Positions 25,572-34,100 of a stretch of DNA of 64,000 nucleotides are shown here, piece after piece. The position numbers were made by a program, and so were the translations under genes. Each line of letters opens with the position of its first letter. Positions within the stretch are counted from its first letter, which is position 1. This DNA comes from SXOA01 sp051004015 (GTDB lineage Bacteria > Planctomycetota > Planctomycetia > Pirellulales > Pirellulaceae): positions 12,139 to 76,138 of the forward strand of contig JBPCKT010000109.1 in NCBI GenBank assembly GCA_051004015.1, read 5' to 3'. The notes under the pieces were generated by a model. That model searched no databases and had not been told where the DNA came from. It saw nothing but the letters and a program-made list of their open reading frames with translations.

Positions 25572-26705
25572 CTAATACACCCCCACCGTCGTCGTCGCCG
25601 CAATTCCGCGCCACGGCTTGACGCCGCTGATGCCGTCCCACGGATACTTGGCATAGGGCTGCTCTCGCTCCCCTTCGTCTCGCTCCAGGAAGCCGGGGAC
25701 AAACAACTCTTTGGTGAGCGTGGTCAGCTTGACGCGGCCAGAGTCGCCGTGAGGGACTACCTTGAGCGGATCGTCGAAGTCCACCACCTCAATCACCGCC
25801 CGCGGCTGCGGGGCATAGTACGTAATCTTGTAGCCGTCGGCCGCACCGACGGGCTTGCTGCAGGCCAGGCCCATCAGCGTGTTGCCGTAAGTCGGCGTCA
25901 TATAGATGCCGCTCACTTCCGGCGATCCACCGAAGTATTCCTCGATGCAGAACCGAGTGAACTGCGGCGTGAATTCCGTCCCGCCGCTGAAGATGCCGGT
26001 GATGCCGGTGTCCTTGAAGGACTTCCCCTGCTTCTCGAGCTTGGTGCAAAGGGCCTCTAGCAGCTTGGGCGTCGTGAACATGCACTTGATGTCGTGCCCG
26101 GCGGAAAGAATCGACAGCACCTGGTCGATGCAGTGTTCCTTGTACGCCTCCAGATGCTCCATCCAACCTTTCTTGATCAGCTTCACCACCCACCGCGGGT
26201 CGAGATCGATGCAGAAGCAGATGCCGCCCCGGTGCTGGCAAAGATGCTCCACCGCCAACCGCAGCCGCCGCGGGCCGGAGGGGCCGAGCATCAGCCAGTT
26301 GCTCCCCTTGGGGAAGTACTTGTCCGGCAGGGTCTCGCTGAAGTTCTCATAGTCGGTCCAGTGGTCCTCAATCACCATGCGGCTCTTGGGAATTCCAGTG
26401 GTGCCGCCAGTTTCAAAAATGTACGCCGGCTTGCCCGCGAGCCCCTTGGGAATCCAGCGGCTGATGGGGCCGCCGCGGAGCCAATCATCCTCGAACAGTG
26501 GGAACTTTTGGATGTCGGCAAAGCACTTCACGTCCTTGAGAGGGTCGAACTTCAGCCCCTTCTTCTTTTCCAACCAGAACGGACTGCCGGTCGAGTCGTG
26601 AAAGTGCCACTGAATGGTTTCAAAGGCATGATTGTCGAGTTGGTCTTTGGCGGCCTGGGCGCGGGATTTCATTTCCGCGGTCGTCGCGGTTTGAACCAGT
26701 GTCAT
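25572..26705 (-). CDS. Adenylate-forming (acyl-CoA synthetase/LuxE/PaaK-like) enzyme
   Basis: 377 residues. The nucleotide-binding signature is FETGGTTGIPKSRM, a variant of the SSGTTGxPK loop. Later blocks include FSGGTEFTPQFTRF, YMTPTYGNTLMG and DSGRVKLTTLTKELFVPGFLERDEGER, the last matching the hinge-side GR...T region of phenylacetate-CoA ligases. It is shorter than typical acyl-CoA ligases and close in size to LuxE acyl-protein synthetase. It probably activates a carboxylic acid with ATP; the acceptor (CoA or protein thiol) is unknown. It heads the run DUF4058, aldehyde dehydrogenase, Fe-alcohol dehydrogenase. Confidence 0.8.
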   Translation of the reverse strand: MTLVQTATTAEMKSRAQAAKDQLDNHAFETIQWHFHDSTGSPFWLEKKKGLKFDPLKDVKCFADIQKFPLFEDDWLRGGPISRWIPKGLAGKPAYIFETGGTTGIPKSRMVIEDHWTDYENFSETLPDKYFPKGSNWLMLGPSGPRRLRLAVEHLCQHRGGICFCIDLDPRWVVKLIKKGWMEHLEAYKEHCIDQVLSILSAGHDIKCMFTTPKLLEALCTKLEKQGKSFKDTGITGIFSGGTEFTPQFTRFCIEEYFGGSPEVSGIYMTPTYGNTLMGLACSKPVGAADGYKITYYAPQPRAVIEVVDFDDPLKVVPHGDSGRVKLTTLTKELFVPGFLERDEGEREQPYAKYPWDGISGVKPWRGIAATTTVGVY

Positions 26706-26898
26706 CGAAGGTCCTCAGGCGGGAAGCGGAAGGAAAATCGCAAGGCGGGCGTGCTCTATTGGGCGGCATAACCAGCGCCGGCACGTGAAATTATAGAGTA
26801 CCCCGCCGGCGTTCCACTGACAACCCGCATGGAGGCCACGCACCGCCTTCTGCTGAGGTAAACTGGCATCCTTCAACCCATTGCTCCCAGGTGATTTC

Positions 26899-27210
26899 AT
26901 GGTCCGCCTCCTCGTTCTCTACGGTCATCCCACCGACCCCGCCGCCTTTGACCAGTACTACCAGGACCGTCATATCCCCATTGCCAAACGGATGCAGGGA
27001 CTGAAGAAGTGGACCGTAGGCAAAGTGCAAGTGATGCCCGGCGAAGAACGGCCCCCCTATTACTACGTCGCCGACATCTACATGGAGAGCCGCCAAGAGT
27101 TCGAGCGGCTGCTGGCTACACCTGAAGGACAAGCCGCCGTTGCCGACGTGCCGAGCTATGCGACGGGGGGCGTGACGTTTCTGTATACTGAAATCGAGGA
27201 GATTATCTGA
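26899..27210 (+). CDS. EthD-family (dimeric alpha-beta barrel) protein
   Basis: 103 residues from the ATG at 26899 with AGGTGA just upstream. It starts MVRLLVLYGHPTDPAAFDQYYQDRHIP, the EthD/YCII-like pattern, and has the size of one ferredoxin-like alpha-beta unit. EthD domains are found in small proteins that support oxidation pathways, but many have no known role. It is transcribed away from the adenylate-forming enzyme across about 190 bases, so the two could share a regulatory region. Confidence 0.8.
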   Translation: MVRLLVLYGHPTDPAAFDQYYQDRHIPIAKRMQGLKKWTVGKVQVMPGEERPPYYYVADIYMESRQEFERLLATPEGQAAVADVPSYATGGVTFLYTEIEEII

Positions 27211-27250
27211 GGCTCTTGTTAGCAAGGCAGCACAGGTCCGTGGAAACACA

Positions 27251-28819
27251 TCAGACAATCGCTTCCACTATCACCTTATACCCGGCGATCTCCAGGACGC
27301 GGATGGAAGCACCTCGGGGGATGTAGTCCCCTTCGCAGACAACGTCGAGGAAGGCGTTGCCGAAGCGGGCGCGGCCGATGGGGCGAAGAGGGGTTTCGGC
27401 GCGGCCGATAGAGCCGATCTGAACGGCGGACTCCATGGCTTTGCCGCTCGTCGTCGAGCCTTCGTGTTGAATCTCGACGCCGGAAGCAGCAGCCTCGTCG
27501 TCGCGGGCACCTGGCGGGGCGAGAATCATGTTGTTCAAGACCGGGATGACGTGGAAATAGCGCATCATCACCCCGGCTACCACCGCGAAGGCCGCACACG
27601 AGCTGAGGACCAGGAAGCTGGAGGAAAGGAGCGTGTTCCAATCGTGCTCCGACTCCGGCACGATGAAGTTCTGGCAGGCCAAGACCATCGAAATCACAAT
27701 CAGCAAGATTCCACTGACCCCCGCCACACCGAAGCCGGGAAGTACGAAAATCTCCACCGCAAGCAGCAGAACGCCCGTTCCGAACAATACCAATTCCAGC
27801 ATGCCGGAAGTCCCCGCGTGGAAGCGGCTCCAGTAGAAGAGGGCGAAGCAAAGGAGGGCGGTGATGCCGCCGACGCAAGTGCCGGGCGCGCAAAGTTCAT
27901 AGAGGAGGCCGACCAGGCCGACGATGAAGAGCAGCGCGGTGACCCACCACAGTCCCAGTACGTAGACCGCTTTGTCCGCGGTGTCCGGCCGGTACTCTTG
28001 CCAAGGTCCGTCCACTTGGAATCGCCCGCGGAGCTGCTCCGAGCCGGTGACGACGGCGCTGGCCAGTTGCAACTCCACCGCGCGCGAGCCGGAGACTTCC
28101 AAGAATCGCCCCTTCTGCGATTCGAGGACCAGCTCCAGTTTTTCCCAGTCGGCGGAGTCGGGGCGAGATTTGAGCTCGAGTTCGGAGAGGAACGTGACGA
28201 TGTTCGTCGTCTTGTTCCGGCAGCGGAAGACCTCGACGTCCATATCGACCATCGCTTCCGCAAGTGCCGGTGGGCGGCCCTTGGCGATGGCCAGTCCGCG
28301 GACCCGCTGCACGAGGTCGGAGCGGTATTTCTCCGGGGCATAGCGGAACATGAAATCCTGGTCCAGAAAGATCATTCCCACGTCACCCAGCCGCGCGGTC
28401 GGCCGCATCACGATTTCGTCGCAGCCCAGCGAGACGAAAGCCGCTCCGCTCAGGGCTTCCTCCGGAACGTAGGCCACGGTGTGAGCCCAGGAAGCGTCGC
28501 GGAGCATCTCGGCCATGTTCCCGCTCTCGTCGACGTAGCCGCCGGGACTGTCGACTTCGATGACCACCAGGTCGGCTCCCGCTTCCTTTGCGGCAGCCAG
28601 TTTGCGGGTGAAGTAGCCTTCCAGCCAGGGGGTAATCGGCCCCTCGAAATGGATGACGGCCGCCTTGCGGTAGGTCTTGGCGGCAGCGGGCTTGGCCGTC
28701 GGTGCGTCGTCGGCCCACAGCAGCGCGGCCATCAATAGCAGAGATAGCGCCGCGAGGCACCGGGGCCAGCGCAGCGGATGTCGCACTCGGGGCAGAAGCT
28801 TTTGACGCGCACGACGCAT
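27251..28819 (-). CDS. NfeD-family membrane serine protease (ClpP-like domain plus NfeD)
   Basis: 522 residues from the ATG at 28819. A signal or anchor segment (CLAALSLLLMAALLWA) precedes a ClpP/crotonase-fold protease domain with VIEVDSPGGYVDES and the predicted nucleophile in ALSGAAFVSLG. Four to five transmembrane helices follow at about 310-430 and the protein ends in an NfeD beta-barrel domain (GRARFGNAFLDVVCEGDYIPRG). NfeD proteases act at the membrane and are often paired with stomatin/flotillin genes, none of which is present here. It is followed on the other strand by the EthD gene, convergent across about 40 bases. Confidence 0.87.
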   Translation of the reverse strand: MRRARQKLLPRVRHPLRWPRCLAALSLLLMAALLWADDAPTAKPAAAKTYRKAAVIHFEGPITPWLEGYFTRKLAAAKEAGADLVVIEVDSPGGYVDESGNMAEMLRDASWAHTVAYVPEEALSGAAFVSLGCDEIVMRPTARLGDVGMIFLDQDFMFRYAPEKYRSDLVQRVRGLAIAKGRPPALAEAMVDMDVEVFRCRNKTTNIVTFLSELELKSRPDSADWEKLELVLESQKGRFLEVSGSRAVELQLASAVVTGSEQLRGRFQVDGPWQEYRPDTADKAVYVLGLWWVTALLFIVGLVGLLYELCAPGTCVGGITALLCFALFYWSRFHAGTSGMLELVLFGTGVLLLAVEIFVLPGFGVAGVSGILLIVISMVLACQNFIVPESEHDWNTLLSSSFLVLSSCAAFAVVAGVMMRYFHVIPVLNNMILAPPGARDDEAAASGVEIQHEGSTTSGKAMESAVQIGSIGRAETPLRPIGRARFGNAFLDVVCEGDYIPRGASIRVLEIAGYKVIVEAIV

Positions 28820-28966
28820 GGAGTCAGCATAGCGGACGCAGCCTGGGGATTCAAACTCCGCTCCGCGCGGCTTGACGATGCTCCCCTCTTCTATTACCAC
28901 AGAGAGTGTCCTACTGACCCGCTGGAGTTTCCGGCGGTCTCTCCATTCATTCCAGAGGTCTTGAAA

Positions 28967-29113
28967 ATGACGATTACGCGCATCGGTACGAACGCCAAGT
29001 ATGCCACCGGCTGGGACGCCGCCTTCAGCCGGGGCAAGAAGGCCAAGTCGACGGCCGCCGCCGCGACCAAGAAGAAGTCTCCCGCCAAAAAGTCCAAAAA
29101 GGGGAAGAAATAG
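28967..29113 (+). CDS. Small Lys-rich basic protein
   Basis: 48 residues from the ATG at 28967, with AGAGGT about ten bases upstream. The N-terminal half MTITRIGTNAKYATGWDAAF looks like a conserved folded or binding motif; the C-terminal half is almost all Lys, Ala and Ser, in the style of bacterial histone-H1-like tails. It would be strongly positively charged and may bind nucleic acid. I recall similar short GTNxxYxxGWxxAF proteins in planctomycetes but cannot name a function. The selenoprotein gene follows on the same strand across an inverted repeat. Confidence 0.62.
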   Translation: MTITRIGTNAKYATGWDAAFSRGKKAKSTAAAATKKKSPAKKSKKGKK

Positions 29114-29141
29114 ACCGGCCCGGCGCGCGGTTCGCAGAAAG

Positions 29142-29219
29142 GGGGTCGGGAGGAGTTTTCGCGGTCACGGACTCTCGATTGTCGCTAGACGGATGCCCGC
29201 GAAAACCCCTCCCGACCCC
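29142..29219. repeat. Inverted repeat with 23-bp arms between the basic-protein gene and the selenoprotein gene
   Basis: Arms at 29142-29164 and 29197-29219 match at 22 of 23 positions when read on opposite strands (core GTTTTCGCGG / CCGCGAAAAC), around a 32-base loop. It could fold as a strong hairpin and might terminate the basic-protein transcript, but no T-run follows. The selW-type ribosome-binding site begins two bases beyond the right arm. Confidence 0.8.
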
Positions 29220-29234
29220 GTAGGAGATTATCCG

Positions 29235-29483
29235 ATGAAAGTTCATCTTCGTTACTGCTCGTCGTGAGGTTATGAACCGCAGGCCGTCAGTTTGGCGGCC
29301 AAAATCCTCACTCAGTTCAAACGGCAGGTCCAGTCCCTGGAGCTCGAGCCTTCGACGGGAGGCTGCTTTGAGCTCCGTGCCGGCGACGACCTCATCTACT
29401 CCAAACTCGCCACGGGGGAGTTTCCCGACGAGCGAAAGATGGTGGATGAGATTGGCCAGCGAATGAAAAATAAGGTTGCCTAG
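29235..29483 (+). CDS. SelW-like (Rdx family) selenoprotein with in-frame TGA (Sec11)
   Basis: 82 residues from the ATG at 29235 (GGAG eight bases upstream) to the TAG at 29481-29483, provided the TGA at 29265-29267 is read as selenocysteine. The protein then begins MKVHLRYCSSU and continues GYEPQAVSLAAKILTQ, giving the CxxU redox motif in the same place as in SelW/Rdx thioredoxin-like proteins. Downstream, LELEPSTGGCFELRAGDDLI and SKLATGEFPDERKM complete the family pattern, so the frame is conserved on both sides of the TGA. A bSECIS-like hairpin follows at 29282-29300. Without Sec insertion only ten residues would be made. The alternatives are a Cys-to-stop mutation (TGC/TGT to TGA) or a pseudogene. 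Its 3' end overlaps the convergent gene by four bases. Confidence 0.85.
29282..29300 (+). promoter_or_regulatory. Candidate bacterial SECIS hairpin of the SelW-like gene
   Basis: Seven base pairs form between GGCCGUC (29282-29288) and GGCGGCC (29294-29300), including one G-U pair, closing a five-base loop AGUUU. The loop starts 22 bases after the TGA, and its second base is G. Bacterial SECIS elements lie within the coding region, with an apical loop roughly 16-37 bases after UGA and a G among the first two loop bases, so this fits. It would be the SelB binding site. Confidence 0.7.
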
Positions 29484-30943
29484 TCGCGGTCGGCTTCCCG
29501 GCTCTCGCCCCGCATCCGCTCCACCGCCTTGCGGTAGCGGCTGTAGAACTCGGCGGCAGTCCATCCCAGATACATGTTGCCGCCAATCGACAGAAACAGC
29601 GCGCAGCAGGTGAAGAACAGCGGCCAATAAGGGGGCGTCGTCTCTTGGCCGTCGGTAGCCGCTATGGCCAAACCCTTGGCGGACTTTGTCCCTCCCTTGC
29701 CGAGGCCCGTTCTTCCCTTGGGGTTCTCCACCGAAGCCGTCCGGTTGTTGTCCACTTCCGCGCGCTCGTCTTCCGCGGAAGTCGTCGACACGTTGTTGAT
29801 GCTGGTGTCTCCGGCTCCAAACTTGGCTCGCGGCTGGGAAAGGCGAGTCTCTTCTTCCGGCAAGTACTGGTTGCCGTCATCGGGGGGAGTGAGCGTGGCC
29901 CGCGTCGTCCTCGGTCGGTTCGCCGGAGCATCCGCAAACTGGCTGCGGTCGAAGACCGGTGCATCACTGGCAGTCGCGCGGGGCGGAGCCGAACGCGCGG
30001 GACCGTAAAGGGGCGCTGGCTCCGACTGCTCTTCCGCGGTCGTTTCTTCGGCTGGGTTCGTGGTGAACAGCTCGGGCGCTGCGCCGGGAACGCGGTCCTC
30101 CGCTGCCTCGCCATACTGCGGCTCCCCGGCATACCGGCCGGCAAACGGCTGCTCCCCAGGCTCCTCCATCGGTTGCTCGGCCCCTTCATCATCGACCGAA
30201 TACCTCGGAGGGTTCCGCAAACGGGGCGGCTCGCTGGAACGGGGCACATTGGCCCTTGGCTCATTGCGCCCTTCAGCCGTTCGCGGTCCGAAGGAGCGGG
30301 GCGATGTTGCCGAGGGCCCTTTCGCCATCGGTCCGTAGACGGTGGGTTCCTCCGCGGCGGCGGCCGGGGCGACGAGCCTTTGCTCTTGCCCCGTCAGTGG
30401 GGCGTGACGATGAGTCTTCTCCGACTTCCGCGGCAGCAGAATCTTGCCAGCCAGCACGACGAACTGCTGAATTTGCCCCGCCTCGGGATAGACGTTCATG
30501 TAAATCTCGTCCCCCTCGCGGAGCTTCCCCAACAGGTCCGGCGAGAGCTGCACCAGGTATTGCACGCGGTGGTCGGCACCCACCTGCCAGCCGTGCGAGA
30601 CATCGGTGGTCTCTTCGCTGCGTCCCTGGGCATCGACGACGATCGCCACGGGAATATCCGGCTCTTCCTGAGCGGCCCGCTCCTCGGCAGTTCCCTGCGG
30701 CGGCAACTGCGGAGTCCGCTGCGGAGCTTTCTTCAAATCGGCGGCCGAAATCCGCAGGCAGAGCCGATGAACTTCCTTCGCGGTGGAAGGGAGCTTGCTG
30801 GTGATGGTTTCCCCCTGCTCCAGCGACGCCAGAAACGTCGGCTCCACTTGCAGCACATATTCGAGCTGCCCCTCCTGCGTCGTCCGCCAGGTCTGTTGCA
30901 CCCCCAGCACACTCACGCACAGCATTACGGCGAGTCCATTCAT
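29480..30943 (-). CDS. Hypothetical exported, C-terminally membrane-anchored Pro-rich protein
   Basis: 487 residues from the ATG at 30943 with AAGGAG upstream. A signal peptide (MNGLAVMLCVSVLGVQQTW) leads to a soluble domain of about 170 residues containing YVLQVEPTFLASLEQGE and YLVQLSPDLLGKLREGDEIY, which look like two copies of one motif. A long Pro/Ala/Glu-rich, probably disordered region follows, then a transmembrane helix near the C-terminus (YWPLFFTCCALFLSIGGNMY) and a basic cytoplasmic tail. I recognise no family. The repeated motif suggests a duplicated small domain facing the periplasm. Confidence 0.68.
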   Translation of the reverse strand: MNGLAVMLCVSVLGVQQTWRTTQEGQLEYVLQVEPTFLASLEQGETITSKLPSTAKEVHRLCLRISAADLKKAPQRTPQLPPQGTAEERAAQEEPDIPVAIVVDAQGRSEETTDVSHGWQVGADHRVQYLVQLSPDLLGKLREGDEIYMNVYPEAGQIQQFVVLAGKILLPRKSEKTHRHAPLTGQEQRLVAPAAAAEEPTVYGPMAKGPSATSPRSFGPRTAEGRNEPRANVPRSSEPPRLRNPPRYSVDDEGAEQPMEEPGEQPFAGRYAGEPQYGEAAEDRVPGAAPELFTTNPAEETTAEEQSEPAPLYGPARSAPPRATASDAPVFDRSQFADAPANRPRTTRATLTPPDDGNQYLPEEETRLSQPRAKFGAGDTSINNVSTTSAEDERAEVDNNRTASVENPKGRTGLGKGGTKSAKGLAIAATDGQETTPPYWPLFFTCCALFLSIGGNMYLGWTAAEFYSRYRKAVERMRGESREADRD

Positions 30944-31123
30944 CGCATCATCTCCTTGAAATGTGCCCATCCACGGCCGGGCCATGTTAGCCGGTTTGGG
31001 GGAGACAGGTAAAGAGCGAAAGTAGCCGCGGACGGCCCGCCTGGCGGACATTTTGGTTGGGGGGACTCCTATCTCGTCCTAAGCAATCTCGAGATGGGCC
31101 TGGGAAGGCAATCCTTCAAGCGT

Positions 31124-34100
31124 TTAGTTAAGATCCGGCCCATACCCGAAGGCGTTGCGGTCGGCGGCGTTGTCGGGGGGAGCGCCGAAGAAGGCGTCGG
31201 CTTCGGTGCCTCCCCAGAGGGTGTCGACTGAGCCGTCATCCCCCGCGGAGCCGAAGCCAGCGAGGTCCAGAAGCGTTGGGCTGGGCCCCCAGAGGAGCAT
31301 GAGCGCGAGCAGGGCCGCGTCGGCTGCATCGCCGCTGGCCAGGCTGCCGCTGCCCGCGCCATTGGACTCGTCGCCGACAAGGGCATCGCTCCCTTCGTTG
31401 CCGTTGACGATGTCCTGGCCCAGGCCGCCGATCAGGATGTCGTTCCCCGTGCGGCCGTAGAGGGTGTCGTTGCCGTCGTTGCCGGCGACGATGTCGTTCC
31501 CCTCGCTGCCGCTGGCGGTGTCCACGCCGCTGCCGGCGTAGATGCGGTCGTTGCCGCTCTGGCCGTCGATTTGATCGCCACCCGGGCCGCCGTTGACGTA
31601 GTCATCTCCCGCGCCGGTGTTGATGATGTCGTTGCCACCCTGGCCATAGACGGTGTCGGCTCCCCCAAAGGTGTTGATCTGGTCGTTGCCGGTGCCGGTC
31701 TGCGAAGCGACGGACGGCGTGTCGGTGGCCGGGTTGAAGTCGTCCCCCCAGATCTCGTCATTCCCGCCGACGGCTCCGCCGCTGATACGGTCATTCCCGA
31801 TCCCGCCCACGATCAGGTCGTTGCCATATCCGCCCGTCAGGATGTCGTCGCCTCCTTCGCCGAAGATGGCCCCGTTCAGCCGGGTGTTGTACATCGTGAT
31901 GGTGTCGTTGCCGCCGCGGCCGTAGGCGTAGATCTTGGAGACCCCCGTCGTGTACGGCCCGTACATGCCGCCATTGGTCGGATAGTAAAGGTTGCCGACG
32001 CGGACGCGGAACACGGGATTCACCTGGGCCGCGCTGGTGAACTGGATGTAGTCCGCCTGGTCGGTAGCCCGCAGGAAGAAGTCGCCGATCGCCGTGTTGG
32101 TCAACTGAGTTGCGGGGGGAAATGGGCCGCCGTCGTACAGGTCGATGTCCTCGATGCCGGTGAAGCGGAAGGTCTGGGTGTTGGCGCTGTCCGCGTTGCC
32201 GCCGTTGGTGTCCACGATCACCACCGGCGTGACCAGCGTGCCGGAGAAGGTGTTGGTCATGTCCAGGAACAGCTTGTCACCCGGTTCGGCGAACGGATTG
32301 AAGGCGATGCCGGGGCCGGGCGTGGCCGCCGCGACGCCGCCATGCACGGCAATCTGCATCTGGCCGGTGCGGAGCACGGGGTTGAGCTTGTCCGCCGCCG
32401 AGCCGAAGGTGTCGCCGCCGAGATCGCCAAAGAGCGTGACGAAGTTGAGCGAAGCGTCCGTCGTGCTGTCGGCGACGTGCAGGAACTGCGTGTCGTTGTC
32501 CCCGCTGCCGCGGACGTTGACGGTGACCAGGCCGGCGAAATACGTGGGAGCAGCGACCGCGCCGCCCAGGTTGGTGGTCAGCGTGTCCGCCCCCGCGGTC
32601 GCGGTGACATCCAGCGTCTCGATGCCGCTGAAGCTGATCTCGTTGCCGGCGAGGGGATTCAGGCCGTCGATGCCGACCTGCGTGATCGTGGCTGTATCGC
32701 CGCTGATGTCGGTCGAGTCATTCACAAACAGCGAGTCGGTGCCGGCACTGTCCGTGACATTCGCCGGAATCGGCAGGTTGTCGAGGCCGGCCGCGCCGGC
32801 GCCGTTGATGTGGTAGGTGTCGCTGCCGCCGGCCCCTTGCAGTTGGAGACTGCTGTAGTTGCCGCCGGGAGCGAAGGTGAACGGCGTGTAGGTCGCGGGG
32901 TTCACCGTGGTCAAGCCCGCGACCGCCGTGGTGGTGATGGTGTTGCCATTCGCGTCCCCCAGGACCGTCAAGGTCCCCGCGGCTGCTCCCGCGCCGGTCC
33001 GGTTGACCGAGCCGGTGGGGCCGAGGTTGCTGAAGTAGGTCACCAGATCTCGGCCGGCGGAGTTGGTGGTGTTCACTTCCCCTTCTCCCGCGCCGGGAGC
33101 CGCGCCGCTGCCGAAGGCATAGACCTGGGCGGTGCCGCTCTCGGTGAGCGCGAAGTTCAGGGCGTTAACTCCCGCGCCGCCGTCGTAGTACAGCCGGGCC
33201 GTGCCGGCGCTGTTGGGATTGTCCGGGAAGACGGCGCTGGGAATGCAGAGCGGGTCGAATGAGACCATGCCGTTCACGTCGTCCACGGTCAGGGTATCCG
33301 CCCCGGCAGTGCCGTTCACCTGGAGCGAGGCAATGTCCGCCAGGTCGGCCGAGAAGACGACCGTCGGGCCGGCGTTATTGACGATTTCGAGCTGAGTGCC
33401 GCTGGCCGGCGCATTGCGGCGGACGGTGAAGTCGCCGCTCGCGCCAAAGGCCGGCATGTTCAGCACCAGGTCGTAGCAGCCGCCCAGGGCGTTGACGTCC
33501 TCGATGCTGTTGTATTCGACGCTGGCCCGGTTGGTGAACGTGAACGTGCCGTCGTTGGTGCCGTCAATCGTCAGCGTGGTCCCTGTCGCGCCCGCCAGAT
33601 CGAGATTCAGCACGTCGCCGGGAATCACCACCGGCGCCAAGCCGTTGACGACGATCGCCGTGCCGATAGGCTGCGGGGCGAAATTGAAAATATCGGCCTG
33701 GGCTCCCCCATTGAACGTGGCTCCCCCAGGAGCCGTGACCACCGCGCCGGAGGCGATGCTGAGCGTCTCCCCCGTGGCGTCGGCATCGCCATAATCGATA
33801 TTGATTGTGACCGTGGTGGCAGCCAGGATGCTCGACGTGGAACTGATCGTAGTATCATCCCCCGAATTCAGCGTCACGCTGCTGGCGGTGGACTGCACGG
33901 TGACGCCGGGGTCAACCGTCAGAGTGTCCACGTCGTCCGTCGCGGACTCACCCGCAGTCAAAGTCACCGCGCCCCCCATGATCACATTCGCCGCCACGGT
34001 CAGCGGACTGGCGGCACTTATCACTGCCGGGCCACTGCCGGTGACGCCCGTCAACGTTACTAGGAAGGTGACGCTGGTGATTGTCAGAGCCCCGGTGTTC

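Noticed and set aside
29265..29267. TGA read simply as the end of a short peptide or as a pseudogene mark
   Set aside because: The downstream frame keeps family residues, the TGA sits exactly at the redox position, and a fitting bSECIS hairpin follows.
31571..33262. 563-codon plus-strand frame within the RTX protein gene
   Set aside because: Glycine/aspartate repeats on the true strand create a long open antisense frame rich in Val, Arg and Asp; no real motifs.
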